From Arenibacter algicola (GTDB lineage: Bacteria > Bacteroidota > Bacteroidia > Flavobacteriales > Flavobacteriaceae): a stretch of DNA of 64,000 bases. Every line of letters begins with the position of its first letter. Within the stretch, counting starts at the first letter, position 1. A model generated the notes under the pieces. It searched no databases. It saw only the letters and a list, made by a program, of their open reading frames with translations, and was not told the DNA's origin. The stretch spans positions 1-64,000 of the forward strand of contig NZ_JAHKPO010000031.1 of NCBI RefSeq assembly GCF_018860365.1, given 5' to 3'. Shown here one piece after another: positions 45,866 through 54,380 of this stretch. A program made the translations under genes and the position numbers.

Positions 45866-46249
45866 ATGGCACACGAACATAAACTCGAAATTTTTAGAGG
45901 TCTGTTGAAGTTTAAGTCCAACACCCAAAAAATATGGGGAGTACTAATATTCCTTACTTTGGTGACCATAGTTGAAGTTGGATTGGGGATTGCAAAGCCA
46001 GAGGCCTTGACCCATTCATATTTCCTTGGAATGAAAGTCTTGAATTGGATTTTTATAATATTGACCTTGGTAAAGGCTTATTATATTGCATGGGACTTTA
46101 TGCACCTTAGGGATGAAAAGAGTTCTTTGAGAAGGGCTATTGTATGGACTCCAATATTTCTAGTGGCCTACCTTATTTTTATTCTTCTCTTTGAAGCAGA
46201 TTATATATACCACGTTTATAGCGATGGCTTCGTTAAGTGGAATTTCTAA
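45866..46249 (+). CDS. Cytochrome c oxidase subunit IV family protein
   Basis: A 127-residue membrane protein with three hydrophobic helices and the prokaryotic subunit IV block YIAWDFMHLRDEKSSLRRAI. It is a small accessory subunit that binds near subunits I and III. It is followed by a terminator, so this part of the locus ends here. Confidence 0.88.
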   Translation: MAHEHKLEIFRGLLKFKSNTQKIWGVLIFLTLVTIVEVGLGIAKPEALTHSYFLGMKVLNWIFIILTLVKAYYIAWDFMHLRDEKSSLRRAIVWTPIFLVAYLIFILLFEADYIYHVYSDGFVKWNF

Positions 46250-46266
46250 CGAATAATTAACAGCTT

Positions 46267-46295
46267 AAAAAGACGGTATAACAACCGTCTTTTTT
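46267..46295 (+). terminator. Terminator after the subunit IV gene
   Basis: aaaaagacggt (46267-46277) pairs perfectly with accgtcttttt (46284-46294) around a 6-nt loop and runs into further T residues. Confidence 0.88.
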
Positions 46296-46302
46296 ATTTT
46301 TG
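46295..46302 (+). promoter_or_regulatory. -7 box at the edge of the terminator
   Basis: TATTTTTG fits TAnnTTTG and would start the next operon about 85 nt before its first gene. It overlaps the U-tract region of the terminator, and no -33 TTG is seen, so this is tentative. Confidence 0.3.
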
Positions 46303-46386
46303 TACTTATTTGGTTTGTACTGATTTTATATCGAAGGACTGTTCTTTTTAGTCCAAACTGTAATGTTGGGAACTAATATATTTTGG

Positions 46387-47019
46387 ATGAAGAAAACATT
46401 AGTACTAGTTACCTTATTTATCCTGCCTATAGGGATATATCTATTTTTTGCTTCAGGTATCACAAACTTTGGCAGATTGGCAACTTTAACAAAGGATGTT
46501 CCTGAAATTGATTTTGCTGGCAACGCTGTATCCCTTGACGGTAAAATTACCGTGCTGGGGTTTCTTGGAAAGGACGTGGATAATAAGAAGGGCAATGCCT
46601 TCAATTTGAACCAGAAGATATATAAGCGCTTTAACGAGTTCAACGATTTTCAATTTGTTATGGTCATGCCCAAAGGCACAGAGCAGGGTGTGGAAGAATT
46701 GAAAAAGGAGCTTGAGCAATTGGCAGATATTGGCAAATGGAATTTTGTTTTTGGCGATGAGGATGAAATTAATGGACTTTTTATGGGCTTAAAGACAAAC
46801 CTGAGCTTGGATGGGAATCTGGGTACTCCATATGTGTTTATTATCGACAAGAATAGAGTGCTTAGGGGAAGGGACGATGATGAGGATGAGGGTGTTAAAT
46901 ATGGTTTTGATACGTCCTCAGTGGCGGATTTAAACAATAAGATGGAGGATGATGTAAAAATTATATTGGCCGAATATAGGATGGCCCTTAAAAAGAACAC
47001 TGCAGATAGGCCAAAATAA
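46387..47019 (+). CDS. Cysteine-less thioredoxin-fold membrane-anchored protein beside SCO
   Basis: 210 residues from the ATG at 46387; the frame extends to 46363, but MKKTLVLVTLFILPIGIYLFF is the natural anchor start. One N-terminal helix anchors a periplasmic domain whose layout (VLGFLGKD..., FQFVMVMPKGTE, LGTPYVFIIDKNRVLRGR) parallels SCO/thioredoxin folds. No cysteine occurs anywhere in it, so it cannot do thiol redox or SCO-type copper binding. It overlaps the SCO gene by one base (TAATG), which implies coupled translation and a shared role in oxidase maturation. Family unknown to me. Confidence 0.75.
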   Translation: MKKTLVLVTLFILPIGIYLFFASGITNFGRLATLTKDVPEIDFAGNAVSLDGKITVLGFLGKDVDNKKGNAFNLNQKIYKRFNEFNDFQFVMVMPKGTEQGVEELKKELEQLADIGKWNFVFGDEDEINGLFMGLKTNLSLDGNLGTPYVFIIDKNRVLRGRDDDEDEGVKYGFDTSSVADLNNKMEDDVKIILAEYRMALKKNTADRPK

Positions 47020-47747
47020 TGCAAAAAAACAATTATACATATGTTTGGGTTTCATTGGTAATCCTGGTTTTTGGAATCATTTTTGTTCCAAAAATTGTTG
47101 ATAGGGTACAAGGTGGTTCCGTAATACAAAATGATAGATTAAACCTAAAAGATGCCAATGAAAAGCTGGCATATGTTAAAATGAACGGTGAAAGGCGTAA
47201 AGTACCCCCCTTTGCCTTTGTGGATCAAGACAGTCTGTTGATTACCAATGATGATTATAAGGGCAAGGTTTATCTGGTGGAGTTCTTTTTTACTACCTGT
47301 CCAACAATTTGCCCCATAATGAACAAAAATTTAGTTCAGATTCAAAATGAATTTAAGGATTTTGAAAATTTCGGAGTGGCCTCATTCACCATAAACCCGG
47401 AATATGATACGCCCGGGGTATTAAAGGAATATGCCCAAGATTATGGCATAACAAACATGGACTGGCATTTGCTGACCGGGAATTTCAACGATATTTATAC
47501 CTTGGCCAATACCGGATTTAGTATTTTTGCAGCTGAAGTTCCGGATGCTGAAGGAGGGTTTGAACATTCGGGTCTTTTTGCACTGGTAGATAAAAACGGT
47601 TTTATACGTTCCAGGGTGGATAAGTTTGGTAATCCAATTGTATATTACAGGGGGACCATTACCGAGCAGGAAGGGGAAAATGATCATGGGGAGGAAGAGC
47701 AAATATCGATCTTAAAAGAGGATATTAAAAAATTATTGGAAGAATAA
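47019..47747 (+). CDS. SCO1/SenC family copper chaperone
   Basis: Delivers copper to, and reduces, the CuA site of oxidase subunit II. The 242 residues have an N-terminal membrane anchor (about 8-28), the copper motif FFTTCPTICPIM (CxxxC), and the conserved downstream His in FEHSGLFALVDKNGFIRSR. It lies between the cysteine-less protein and the DUF420 gene, overlapping each neighbour by one base through TAATG junctions, so the three form a translationally coupled set. Confidence 0.93.
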   Translation: MQKNNYTYVWVSLVILVFGIIFVPKIVDRVQGGSVIQNDRLNLKDANEKLAYVKMNGERRKVPPFAFVDQDSLLITNDDYKGKVYLVEFFFTTCPTICPIMNKNLVQIQNEFKDFENFGVASFTINPEYDTPGVLKEYAQDYGITNMDWHLLTGNFNDIYTLANTGFSIFAAEVPDAEGGFEHSGLFALVDKNGFIRSRVDKFGNPIVYYRGTITEQEGENDHGEEEQISILKEDIKKLLEE

Positions 47748-48280
47748 TGGATGCAATTGCTTTAAAGGAAAAGAAATTTAACAAGATTATAAACTTGGTG
47801 TCCATTGTTATTCCCCTTGTAGTTGCAGTGCTTTTTGGGGTTAAATTACCCAATGTGGAGCCTCTTGGTTTTTTACCGCCTATATATGCATCTGTCAATG
47901 GCTTAACTGCTATTTTATTGGTTGTTGCCGTTGTTGCTGTTAAGAACGGGAAGTTGGAGCTGCATCAAAAATTAATGACCGGATGTATTGTGCTATCCTT
48001 GGCGTTTCTAGTAATGTATGTGGCCTATCATATGACCTCGGATTCTACCTCATTTGGCGGAGAAGGAGTTATTAGGTATATCTATTTCTTTATATTGATA
48101 ACCCATATCATTCTTTCTATAGTAATAATACCATTGGTACTGCGCACCTATGCAAAGGCTTACCTTAAGAATTATGCAGCGCATAGGAAATTGGCTAAGA
48201 TTACCTTTCCGCTATGGCTGTATGTGGCTGTTACCGGGGTAGTGGTCTATTTAATGATATCTCCCTATTATGTGCACTAA
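47747..48280 (+). CDS. DUF420 membrane protein (CtaM-like oxidase assembly factor)
   Basis: A 177-residue protein with five hydrophobic helices and conserved histidines (KLELHQKLM, YVAYHMTSD, FILITHIILS, NYAAHRKLA). DUF420 proteins (YozB/CtaM in Firmicutes) are required for aa3-type oxidase function, which agrees with the position directly after the SCO gene. It overlaps SCO by one base. Confidence 0.88.
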   Translation: MDAIALKEKKFNKIINLVSIVIPLVVAVLFGVKLPNVEPLGFLPPIYASVNGLTAILLVVAVVAVKNGKLELHQKLMTGCIVLSLAFLVMYVAYHMTSDSTSFGGEGVIRYIYFFILITHIILSIVIIPLVLRTYAKAYLKNYAAHRKLAKITFPLWLYVAVTGVVVYLMISPYYVH

Positions 48281-48317
48281 AAAGTCAACATTTTATTCAG
48301 GACGTACTAATTTTAGA

Positions 48318-48530
48318 ATGCGGTATGCGGTATTGCTTTTAACTTTGGTGTTTTTGTTGGTTCCGGAATTGGCCGAAGCCCAGTGCGCCATGTGCAGGGC
48401 AGTGTTGGAAAGTGAAGGGAGTGAGGCCACTGCAAAAGGTATTAACAACGGCATTGTTTATCTTATGGCCATTCCTTATCTATTGGTGGCGGGTCTATTC
48501 TTCTTTATCTACAAAAAGATGAAAGCCTAA
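48318..48530 (+). CDS. Small CxxC membrane protein of the oxidase assembly locus
   Basis: 70 residues from the ATG at 48318. The frame opens at 48270, overlapping the DUF420 gene, but the chosen start gives a good signal peptide (MRYAVLLLTLVFLL..., cleavage before QCAMC). The mature protein begins with a CAMC pair (Cys23 and Cys26), then a short acidic stretch, and ends in one helix (LMAIPYLLVAGLFFFIY) with a basic tail. It looks like a tiny periplasm-facing metal or thiol carrier. No named family is recognised; the location suggests oxidase maturation. Confidence 0.72.
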   Translation: MRYAVLLLTLVFLLVPELAEAQCAMCRAVLESEGSEATAKGINNGIVYLMAIPYLLVAGLFFFIYKKMKA

Positions 48531-48619
48531 AATTGGTTTCAATTTTAACATTTATTTAGAATTACACCTGTAACAATTTCATTTTACATAGGTCTTATTC
48601 AATAAACACTATTGGGTCT

Positions 48620-49867
48620 ATGTTTGATATTGAAAGATGGCAGGAAATTTTTGATGCCATACGGAAAAATAAACTCCGTACAATTCTTACCGGTGTATCC
48701 GTAGCTTCGGGTATTTTTATTTTGGTGGTTTTATTGGCTTTTGGACAGGGCATGCAAAATGGTATTGCCAAAGAATTTGAGGCGGATGCCAGTAACAGGA
48801 TCGGGGTTTGGACACAGGTTACTACCCAGGAATACATGGGCTTAAATCCAGGTAGGCCCATACAGCTAAGAAATAATAATTACCAAGCCATCAATTCCAA
48901 ATTTGGCGAAGACCTTGAGAATAGATCCCCGTTTTTTAGGGTAAGAAATGTAACTGTAGATTATAATGCGGAATCCGGTTCCTATTCCGTACAGGGGGTG
49001 TCCCCCTTGTTTCAGAATATTGAAAATCAATTTATATCCCAGGGCCGTTATCTAAATTATGGGGATGAGGAAAGCGTTGCCAAAGTGGTGGTGATCAGCA
49101 ATAAGATTAAACGGGAACTGCTTAAGGGGGAAGAAGATCCCATTGGTGCATTTTTAAAGCTGTCCGGAATTAATTTTCAGATCATTGGGGTTTATGGGGA
49201 TAAGGGAGGCGATAGGGAGGAAGATAGGCTCTTTATCCCGATTAGTACGGCCCAACGGGTTTTTAATGGAAGTGATAACCTAAATATGCTGTTCTATACA
49301 TTAAAACCCTCCGCCAGTCTTGATGAAACCGTTGCAAAGTCCGTGAAATTGACCGAAGATATTAAAACCTATCTCAAGGAGGCGCATACGGTAGCGCCAA
49401 ATGATCCCAGTGCCATTAATACCTTTAATACGCTGGAAGCGGTAAAACGATTTCAAAATTTAACGGGAGGCATTAAATTTTTCTTCTGGTTCGTTGGTAT
49501 ATGCACTATTGTGGCAGGGGTGGTCGGCGTTAGCAACATTATGATGATTATTGTGAAGGAAAGGACCCGTGAGATTGGGGTAAGGAAGGCTTTGGGGGCC
49601 AGGCCAAGGGCCATTGTGGGAATGATATTGCACGAGGCAATCTTTGTAACCAGTGTTGCCGGATTGGCCGGATTAATATTTAGCATGGGATTATTGGAAT
49701 TTGTGGGTCCAAAACTTCAAGTAGATTATGTCCTTAATCCTTCCATTAATTTCAGGGTTGCACTCAGCACGGTTTTCTTATTGATAATAGCCGGGGCCTT
49801 GGCAGGTTTTTTTCCGGCTTGGCGTGCCGCTACAATTAGACCAATTGAAGCCTTGAGGGATGAATAG
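48620..49867 (+). CDS. MacB-like ABC transporter permease (type A, first cassette)
   Basis: A 415-residue FtsX/MacB permease: one N-terminal helix (KNKLRTILTGVSVASGIFILVVLLAFG), a large MacB_PCD periplasmic domain (about 45-275) and three C-terminal helices (from about 285) with VVGVSNIMMIIVKERTREIGVRKALGA. No ATPase domain is fused. It is followed by a second permease after 28 bp and an adaptor, and shares the IRKNKLRT-type start with the permease at 53150, marking it as the A member of a duplicated A-B-adaptor cassette. Confidence 0.9.
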   Translation: MFDIERWQEIFDAIRKNKLRTILTGVSVASGIFILVVLLAFGQGMQNGIAKEFEADASNRIGVWTQVTTQEYMGLNPGRPIQLRNNNYQAINSKFGEDLENRSPFFRVRNVTVDYNAESGSYSVQGVSPLFQNIENQFISQGRYLNYGDEESVAKVVVISNKIKRELLKGEEDPIGAFLKLSGINFQIIGVYGDKGGDREEDRLFIPISTAQRVFNGSDNLNMLFYTLKPSASLDETVAKSVKLTEDIKTYLKEAHTVAPNDPSAINTFNTLEAVKRFQNLTGGIKFFFWFVGICTIVAGVVGVSNIMMIIVKERTREIGVRKALGARPRAIVGMILHEAIFVTSVAGLAGLIFSMGLLEFVGPKLQVDYVLNPSINFRVALSTVFLLIIAGALAGFFPAWRAATIRPIEALRDE

Positions 49868-49895
49868 GACCGTTGTTTATAAATAACCAATAGAT

Positions 49896-51155
49896 ATGTT
49901 CACTAAGGACCGATGGAAAGAAATACTTGAAGTGTTGACCAGTAACTGGTTCAGGACCATTTTAACGGCATTTGGAGTTTTTTGGGGTATATTCATATTG
50001 ATCGTTCTTTTGGCGGCAGGGAAGGGGTTGGAGAATGGTATACGGTCCAATTTTGGGGATATCGCTACCAATACAATGTTTATGTGGACACAAGGTACGT
50101 CCATGGCCTACAAAGGCCTGCCAAAGGGAAGGCGTTTTACTTTTAAATTGGAAGATGTGGCCGCTATAAGGCAAAAAGTGCCCGATCTAAGGTTTGTGTC
50201 CCCTAGAAATCAATTGGGAGGTTTTAATGGAACCAATAACGTGGTGAGGGGAATAAAAACTGGGGCATTTAATGTGTATGGGGATTATCCTGATATTATA
50301 AACCAAGATCCGATGGGCATCACTTCTGGCAGATTTATAAACCAATTGGATATAGAAGAAAAAAGAAAGGTGGCCGTAATTGGTGTAGGGGTTCGTGCCA
50401 GTCTATATGATGTAGGGGAAGAGGCAATTGGTACCTATATTAGGATTCAGGGAGTAAATTTCATGGTTGTAGGAACCTACAAAAAGAATTCAAACGATGG
50501 TAATGCCGAAGAGATCCAAAAGGAAATTTTTATTCCCTTCACTTCCTTTTCCCAAGCTTTTAACCAAGCCAATAACGTTGGCTGGATGGCCATTACCGCT
50601 AATGATAATTCTTCGATCACCCAACTAAAGGAACAAATATTTACCGTAGTCAGGGAAAATCAAAAAATTCATCCCCAAGATCTGCGTGCTGTTGGGCATT
50701 TTGATCTATTTGAGGAGTTTAACAGAGTGTTGGGCCTGTTTAAGGCCATGCGGTGGATAGCTTATTTCGTTGGCGTGCTGGTTTTATTGTCCGGTGTCAT
50801 CGGGGTCAGCAATATTATGCTGATTGTGGTCAAGGAAAGAACTAAGGAAATAGGTATACGACGGGCTTTGGGCGAAAACCCATGGTCCATTAAGCTTCAA
50901 ATTGTTATGGAATCTATTTTTTTGACCATCATGTCAGGGATGGCCGGTATAAGTTTTGGGGCCTTGGTCATCTACCTCATTAATTATTTTTTGGCAAGCA
51001 ATGGGCCAGTTGAAATGTTTGTAAATCCCAGTGTAAGTTTAGGGGTGGTACTGGTGGCCTTGATTATTTTGGTGGTATCGGGACTGTTGGCCGGATTTAT
51101 ACCTGCACAAAGTGCTATAAAAATTAAGCCAATAGAGGCACTTAGAATGGAGTAG
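49896..51155 (+). CDS. MacB-like ABC transporter permease (type B, first cassette)
   Basis: A 419-residue permease with the same architecture: an N-terminal helix (NWFRTILTAFGVFWGIFILIVLL), a periplasmic domain and three C-terminal helices with VIGVSNIMLIVVKERTKEIGIRRALGE. The motif MFMWTQGTSMAYKGLPKGR is nearly repeated in the permease at 54381 (MFTWAQSTSMPYKGFKTGR), which identifies it as the B member of the cassette. It probably pairs with the preceding permease to form a heterodimeric channel. Confidence 0.9.
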   Translation: MFTKDRWKEILEVLTSNWFRTILTAFGVFWGIFILIVLLAAGKGLENGIRSNFGDIATNTMFMWTQGTSMAYKGLPKGRRFTFKLEDVAAIRQKVPDLRFVSPRNQLGGFNGTNNVVRGIKTGAFNVYGDYPDIINQDPMGITSGRFINQLDIEEKRKVAVIGVGVRASLYDVGEEAIGTYIRIQGVNFMVVGTYKKNSNDGNAEEIQKEIFIPFTSFSQAFNQANNVGWMAITANDNSSITQLKEQIFTVVRENQKIHPQDLRAVGHFDLFEEFNRVLGLFKAMRWIAYFVGVLVLLSGVIGVSNIMLIVVKERTKEIGIRRALGENPWSIKLQIVMESIFLTIMSGMAGISFGALVIYLINYFLASNGPVEMFVNPSVSLGVVLVALIILVVSGLLAGFIPAQSAIKIKPIEALRME

Positions 51156-51211
51156 GCATTCTTTCATTTTTAAGCTGTAAAATTTTGAACAAGGAATAAG
51201 AATTTAAGTAG

Positions 51212-51232
51212 GAATCAATCAATCAATCAATA
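51212..51232 (+). repeat. Short AATC tandem repeat
   Basis: About five perfect 4-bp units (aatcaatcaatcaatcaa) lie about 12-32 nt before the adaptor ATG. This is a microsatellite in the translation-initiation region, so slippage could change the spacing there. Confidence 0.6.
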
Positions 51233-51244
51233 AAAATCAAGAAC

Positions 51245-52357
51245 ATGAAAAAGTCGATCACTGTTATAATTTTAGTATTTATCGTGTTTAGCTGCGGTGG
51301 GGCCTTGTATTATCTGTATAAAAAAAATGCCGAAGATCCGGTGGTCTATGAAACTGAAAAGCCGTCCACACAAACCATAATAAAGAAAACTGTGGCTACA
51401 GGCAGTATACTGCCTTTGGAAGAGGTGTTGATAAAACCAAATATTTCAGGAGTTATAGAGGAAGTTTTCGTCGAAGGGGGCGATTATGTTAAATCGGGCG
51501 ATTTAATTGCCAAGATAAAGGTGGTCCCCAATCTATCTTCCTTGAACGAGGCCAAGAATACCATAGAGGAGGCCAAGATTTCCTTGGATGACCAAAAGCG
51601 CAGTTTGGAACGGCAAAAAACCTTGTTCGATAAAGGGGTGATTTCCAAGGTAGATTTGGAAAAGGCAGAAGTTGCCTATGACCAGGCCAAGCAATCCTAT
51701 GTTGCTGCCAACAAACGCTTCGATATCGTTAAGACGGGAACAACCAAAGGTTATGGCAATGAGGCAAATACCTTGATACGGGCAACGGTGAGCGGAATGG
51801 TGTTGGAAGTGCCGGTAGAAGTTGGAAATCAGGTGATAGAATCCAATAATTTTAATGAGGGCACTACCATTGCCGCCATTGCGGATGTGGAAAAGATGAT
51901 TTTTGAAGGCAAGGTAGACGAATCGGAAGTAGGTAAGATCAAGGAAAATCTACCTCTGGAAATTACAGTAGGGGCCATTGAGAATACGGTGTTCGATGCG
52001 GTCTTGGACTATATTGCACCCAAGGGAAAAGTGGAAAATGGAGCTATTCAATTCGAGATCAAAGGTACCTTAAAGAAACGCGATTCCGTATTTATTAGGG
52101 CAGGTCTAAGTGCCAATGCTTCAATTATTTTAGCCAAGGCAGATAGTGTATTAGCAGTGAAAGAAGCCTTGATCCAATTTGATCCGGATACCAAAAAACC
52201 ATTTGTGGAAATTGCTACTGGGGGGCAGAAATTTGAACGCAGGGAGATTCAATTAGGGGTGAGCGATGGAATCTATATCCAAATTCTAAAGGGAATAAAA
52301 CCCGATGATGAAATAAAGGTATGGAACGAAATTAAACCTGCATCCCTTGGAGCTTAA
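51245..52357 (+). CDS. Periplasmic adaptor subunit (HlyD/MacA-like), first cassette
   Basis: A 370-residue membrane-fusion protein linking the inner-membrane permeases to an outer-membrane channel. An N-terminal helix (about 3-27) is followed by a split lipoyl/barrel-sandwich domain (GSILPLEEVLIKPNISGVIEEVFVEGG and RATVSGMVLEVPVEVGNQV) around a coiled-coil hairpin (about 95-160), then beta-barrel and membrane-proximal domains. It is paralogous to the adaptor at 55675. It is separated from the ATPase gene by 98 bp. Confidence 0.92.
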   Translation: MKKSITVIILVFIVFSCGGALYYLYKKNAEDPVVYETEKPSTQTIIKKTVATGSILPLEEVLIKPNISGVIEEVFVEGGDYVKSGDLIAKIKVVPNLSSLNEAKNTIEEAKISLDDQKRSLERQKTLFDKGVISKVDLEKAEVAYDQAKQSYVAANKRFDIVKTGTTKGYGNEANTLIRATVSGMVLEVPVEVGNQVIESNNFNEGTTIAAIADVEKMIFEGKVDESEVGKIKENLPLEITVGAIENTVFDAVLDYIAPKGKVENGAIQFEIKGTLKKRDSVFIRAGLSANASIILAKADSVLAVKEALIQFDPDTKKPFVEIATGGQKFERREIQLGVSDGIYIQILKGIKPDDEIKVWNEIKPASLGA

Positions 52358-52455
52358 TTTTTTAACACAGCTTTAACACGGCCTGTTGTAACTACTTTAT
52401 CGATAGTCTGTCTTATATTCGTATTTTCAGACAAGCTCACCTAATTCAATAAATC

Positions 52456-53157
52456 ATGATAGAAATTAAAGATCTTCATAAATCCTATAAAATGGGGAGC
52501 AATTCCCTGCATGTATTAAAAGGTATTAATTTTTCGGTTGAAGAAGGGGAGCTTGTGGCCATTATGGGTTCTTCGGGCTCTGGAAAGTCTACCCTGCTTA
52601 ATATTTTGGGTATGTTGGACGTATTGGATGAAGGGTCCTATACCTTGGATGGGGTGCCTATTAAAGATCTAAATGAGACCAAGGCGGCACAATACAGGAA
52701 CAAGTTTTTAGGTTTTGTTTTCCAGTCCTTTAATTTGATAAATTACAAAAGCGCCATGGAAAATGTGGCACTGCCTCTATATTACCAGAAAGTGGGGAGG
52801 AAGGAAAGACAGGAAAAGGCTTTAAAATATTTAGAGCAAGTGGGTTTACGTGAATGGGCGGATCATTTGCCAAGTGAATTGTCCGGGGGACAAAAACAAA
52901 GGGTGGCCATTGCCAGGGCCATGGCAGCTGAACCCAAAGTATTGTTGGCGGATGAACCTACTGGTGCCTTGGATAGCACCACTTCCTATGAGGTCATGGA
53001 CCTTATTCAAAAAATTAACGATGCCGGCAACACCATCCTAATAGTTACGCATGAACCGGACATTGCGGACATGTGCAAGAGAATTGTTCATTTAAAGGAT
53101 GGGGTTATTGTTGAGGATAAAAAAATAACCCAGGTTAGAGCCTCCCAATATGTTTAG
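52456..53157 (+). CDS. ABC transporter ATP-binding protein (MacB/LolD type)
   Basis: A 233-residue ATPase that powers the permeases. Walker A GSSGSGKST (Lys44), signature LSGGQKQR (142-149), Walker B LLADEPTGALD (Asp166, Glu167) and the H-loop THEPDI are intact. The sequence belongs to the LolD/MacB-type class that uses energy for mechanotransmission rather than transmembrane transport. It is the only ATPase among four permease genes and overlaps the next permease by 8 bp. Confidence 0.95.
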   Translation: MIEIKDLHKSYKMGSNSLHVLKGINFSVEEGELVAIMGSSGSGKSTLLNILGMLDVLDEGSYTLDGVPIKDLNETKAAQYRNKFLGFVFQSFNLINYKSAMENVALPLYYQKVGRKERQEKALKYLEQVGLREWADHLPSELSGGQKQRVAIARAMAAEPKVLLADEPTGALDSTTSYEVMDLIQKINDAGNTILIVTHEPDIADMCKRIVHLKDGVIVEDKKITQVRASQYV

Positions 53158-54379
53158 TAGGGATAACTGGAAGGAAATATTTGAAACTATTCACAAGAAT
53201 AAACTCAGGACCTTTCTCTCCGGGTTTACAGTGGCTTTGGGTATTCTAATTTTCGTTGTACTGTTTGGAATGGGCAACGGGCTGGTCAACACCTTCAATG
53301 AGTTTTTTGGGGATGATGCCACCAATGTACTTTATGTATTTCCAGGAAGAACTACCATTCCGTACAAAGGCTATAAATCCAATAGGGTAATAGAATTTGA
53401 TAATAGTGATTTGGCGGATATAAATAAAAATCTTGCCATGTTTGTTGAGTATACCACCCCTAGAATTTCCAGAGGTGGTTTGGTTAAATACAAGAATGAA
53501 TCCAATAACTATACTACCAGAGCGGTTGGTCCGTCACATCAATATGCTGAAAAGACCATTATGATGAAGGGGCGTTTTATAAACGAAAAGGATATAAAAA
53601 ACAAAACAAAATATGTGGTTATTGGAAGGTTGGTCGAGAAAGATCTTTTTGGAAACAACAATGCCATAGGCGAATACATAGATGTGGCAGGGAGTGCTTT
53701 TATGGTTATAGGAGTTTTCCAGGATGATGGAGGTGATAATGAGGAACGATTGATCTATATGCCCTATACAACTCGACAGCTCATTGAGAAAAATAACGAT
53801 AAAATAGATCAGATAATAGTGGCTTTTAAACCAGAGATCGGTTACGCCGGGGCAATGGCACTGGATCTGAGCCTAACTCGTTTTTTTAAGGAAAAAAAAT
53901 ACATAAGCCCGGATGACCAGAACGGCGTGTTTATAAGGAATGTAGCAGACCAATTAAAGCAGAACCAGCAATTTGCGAGGGTATTGCAAATTATAGTTGG
54001 CTTTGTAGCCTTCGGGACCATAATAGCGGGCATAATAGGGATCAGTAATATTATGGTTTTCGTTGTCAAGGAACGTACAAAGGAACTTGGGATTAGAAAA
54101 GCCTTGGGGGCCACTCCCAAGTCGGTCATCGGTTCTATTTTATTGGAATCGGTTTTTATTACTACCATTTCGGGATTTTTTGGAATGCTCCTAGGGGTTT
54201 TTATTTTGAATTCGTTGGGCGAAAAATTGAAGGATTACTTTATAACAAATCCCTATATAGATTTAACTATGGCTATTAGTGCCACCTTGGTATTAATACT
54301 GTTTGGGGCCATTGCAGGATATATTCCAGCAAAAAGAGCAGCGGATATAAAACCAATTGAAGCCTTAAGAGACGAATAA
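53150..54379 (+). CDS. MacB-like ABC transporter permease (type A, second cassette)
   Basis: A 409-residue permease starting inside the 3' end of the ATPase gene (8-bp overlap), so the two are translationally coupled. Features are an N-terminal helix after KNKLRTFLSGF, a periplasmic domain, and a C-terminal helix bundle with IIGISNIMVFVVKERTKELGIRKALGA and the IKPIEALRDE end. It is paralogous to the permease at 48620. Confidence 0.9.
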   Translation: MFSRDNWKEIFETIHKNKLRTFLSGFTVALGILIFVVLFGMGNGLVNTFNEFFGDDATNVLYVFPGRTTIPYKGYKSNRVIEFDNSDLADINKNLAMFVEYTTPRISRGGLVKYKNESNNYTTRAVGPSHQYAEKTIMMKGRFINEKDIKNKTKYVVIGRLVEKDLFGNNNAIGEYIDVAGSAFMVIGVFQDDGGDNEERLIYMPYTTRQLIEKNNDKIDQIIVAFKPEIGYAGAMALDLSLTRFFKEKKYISPDDQNGVFIRNVADQLKQNQQFARVLQIIVGFVAFGTIIAGIIGISNIMVFVVKERTKELGIRKALGATPKSVIGSILLESVFITTISGFFGMLLGVFILNSLGEKLKDYFITNPYIDLTMAISATLVLILFGAIAGYIPAKRAADIKPIEALRDE

Positions 54380-54380
54380 T

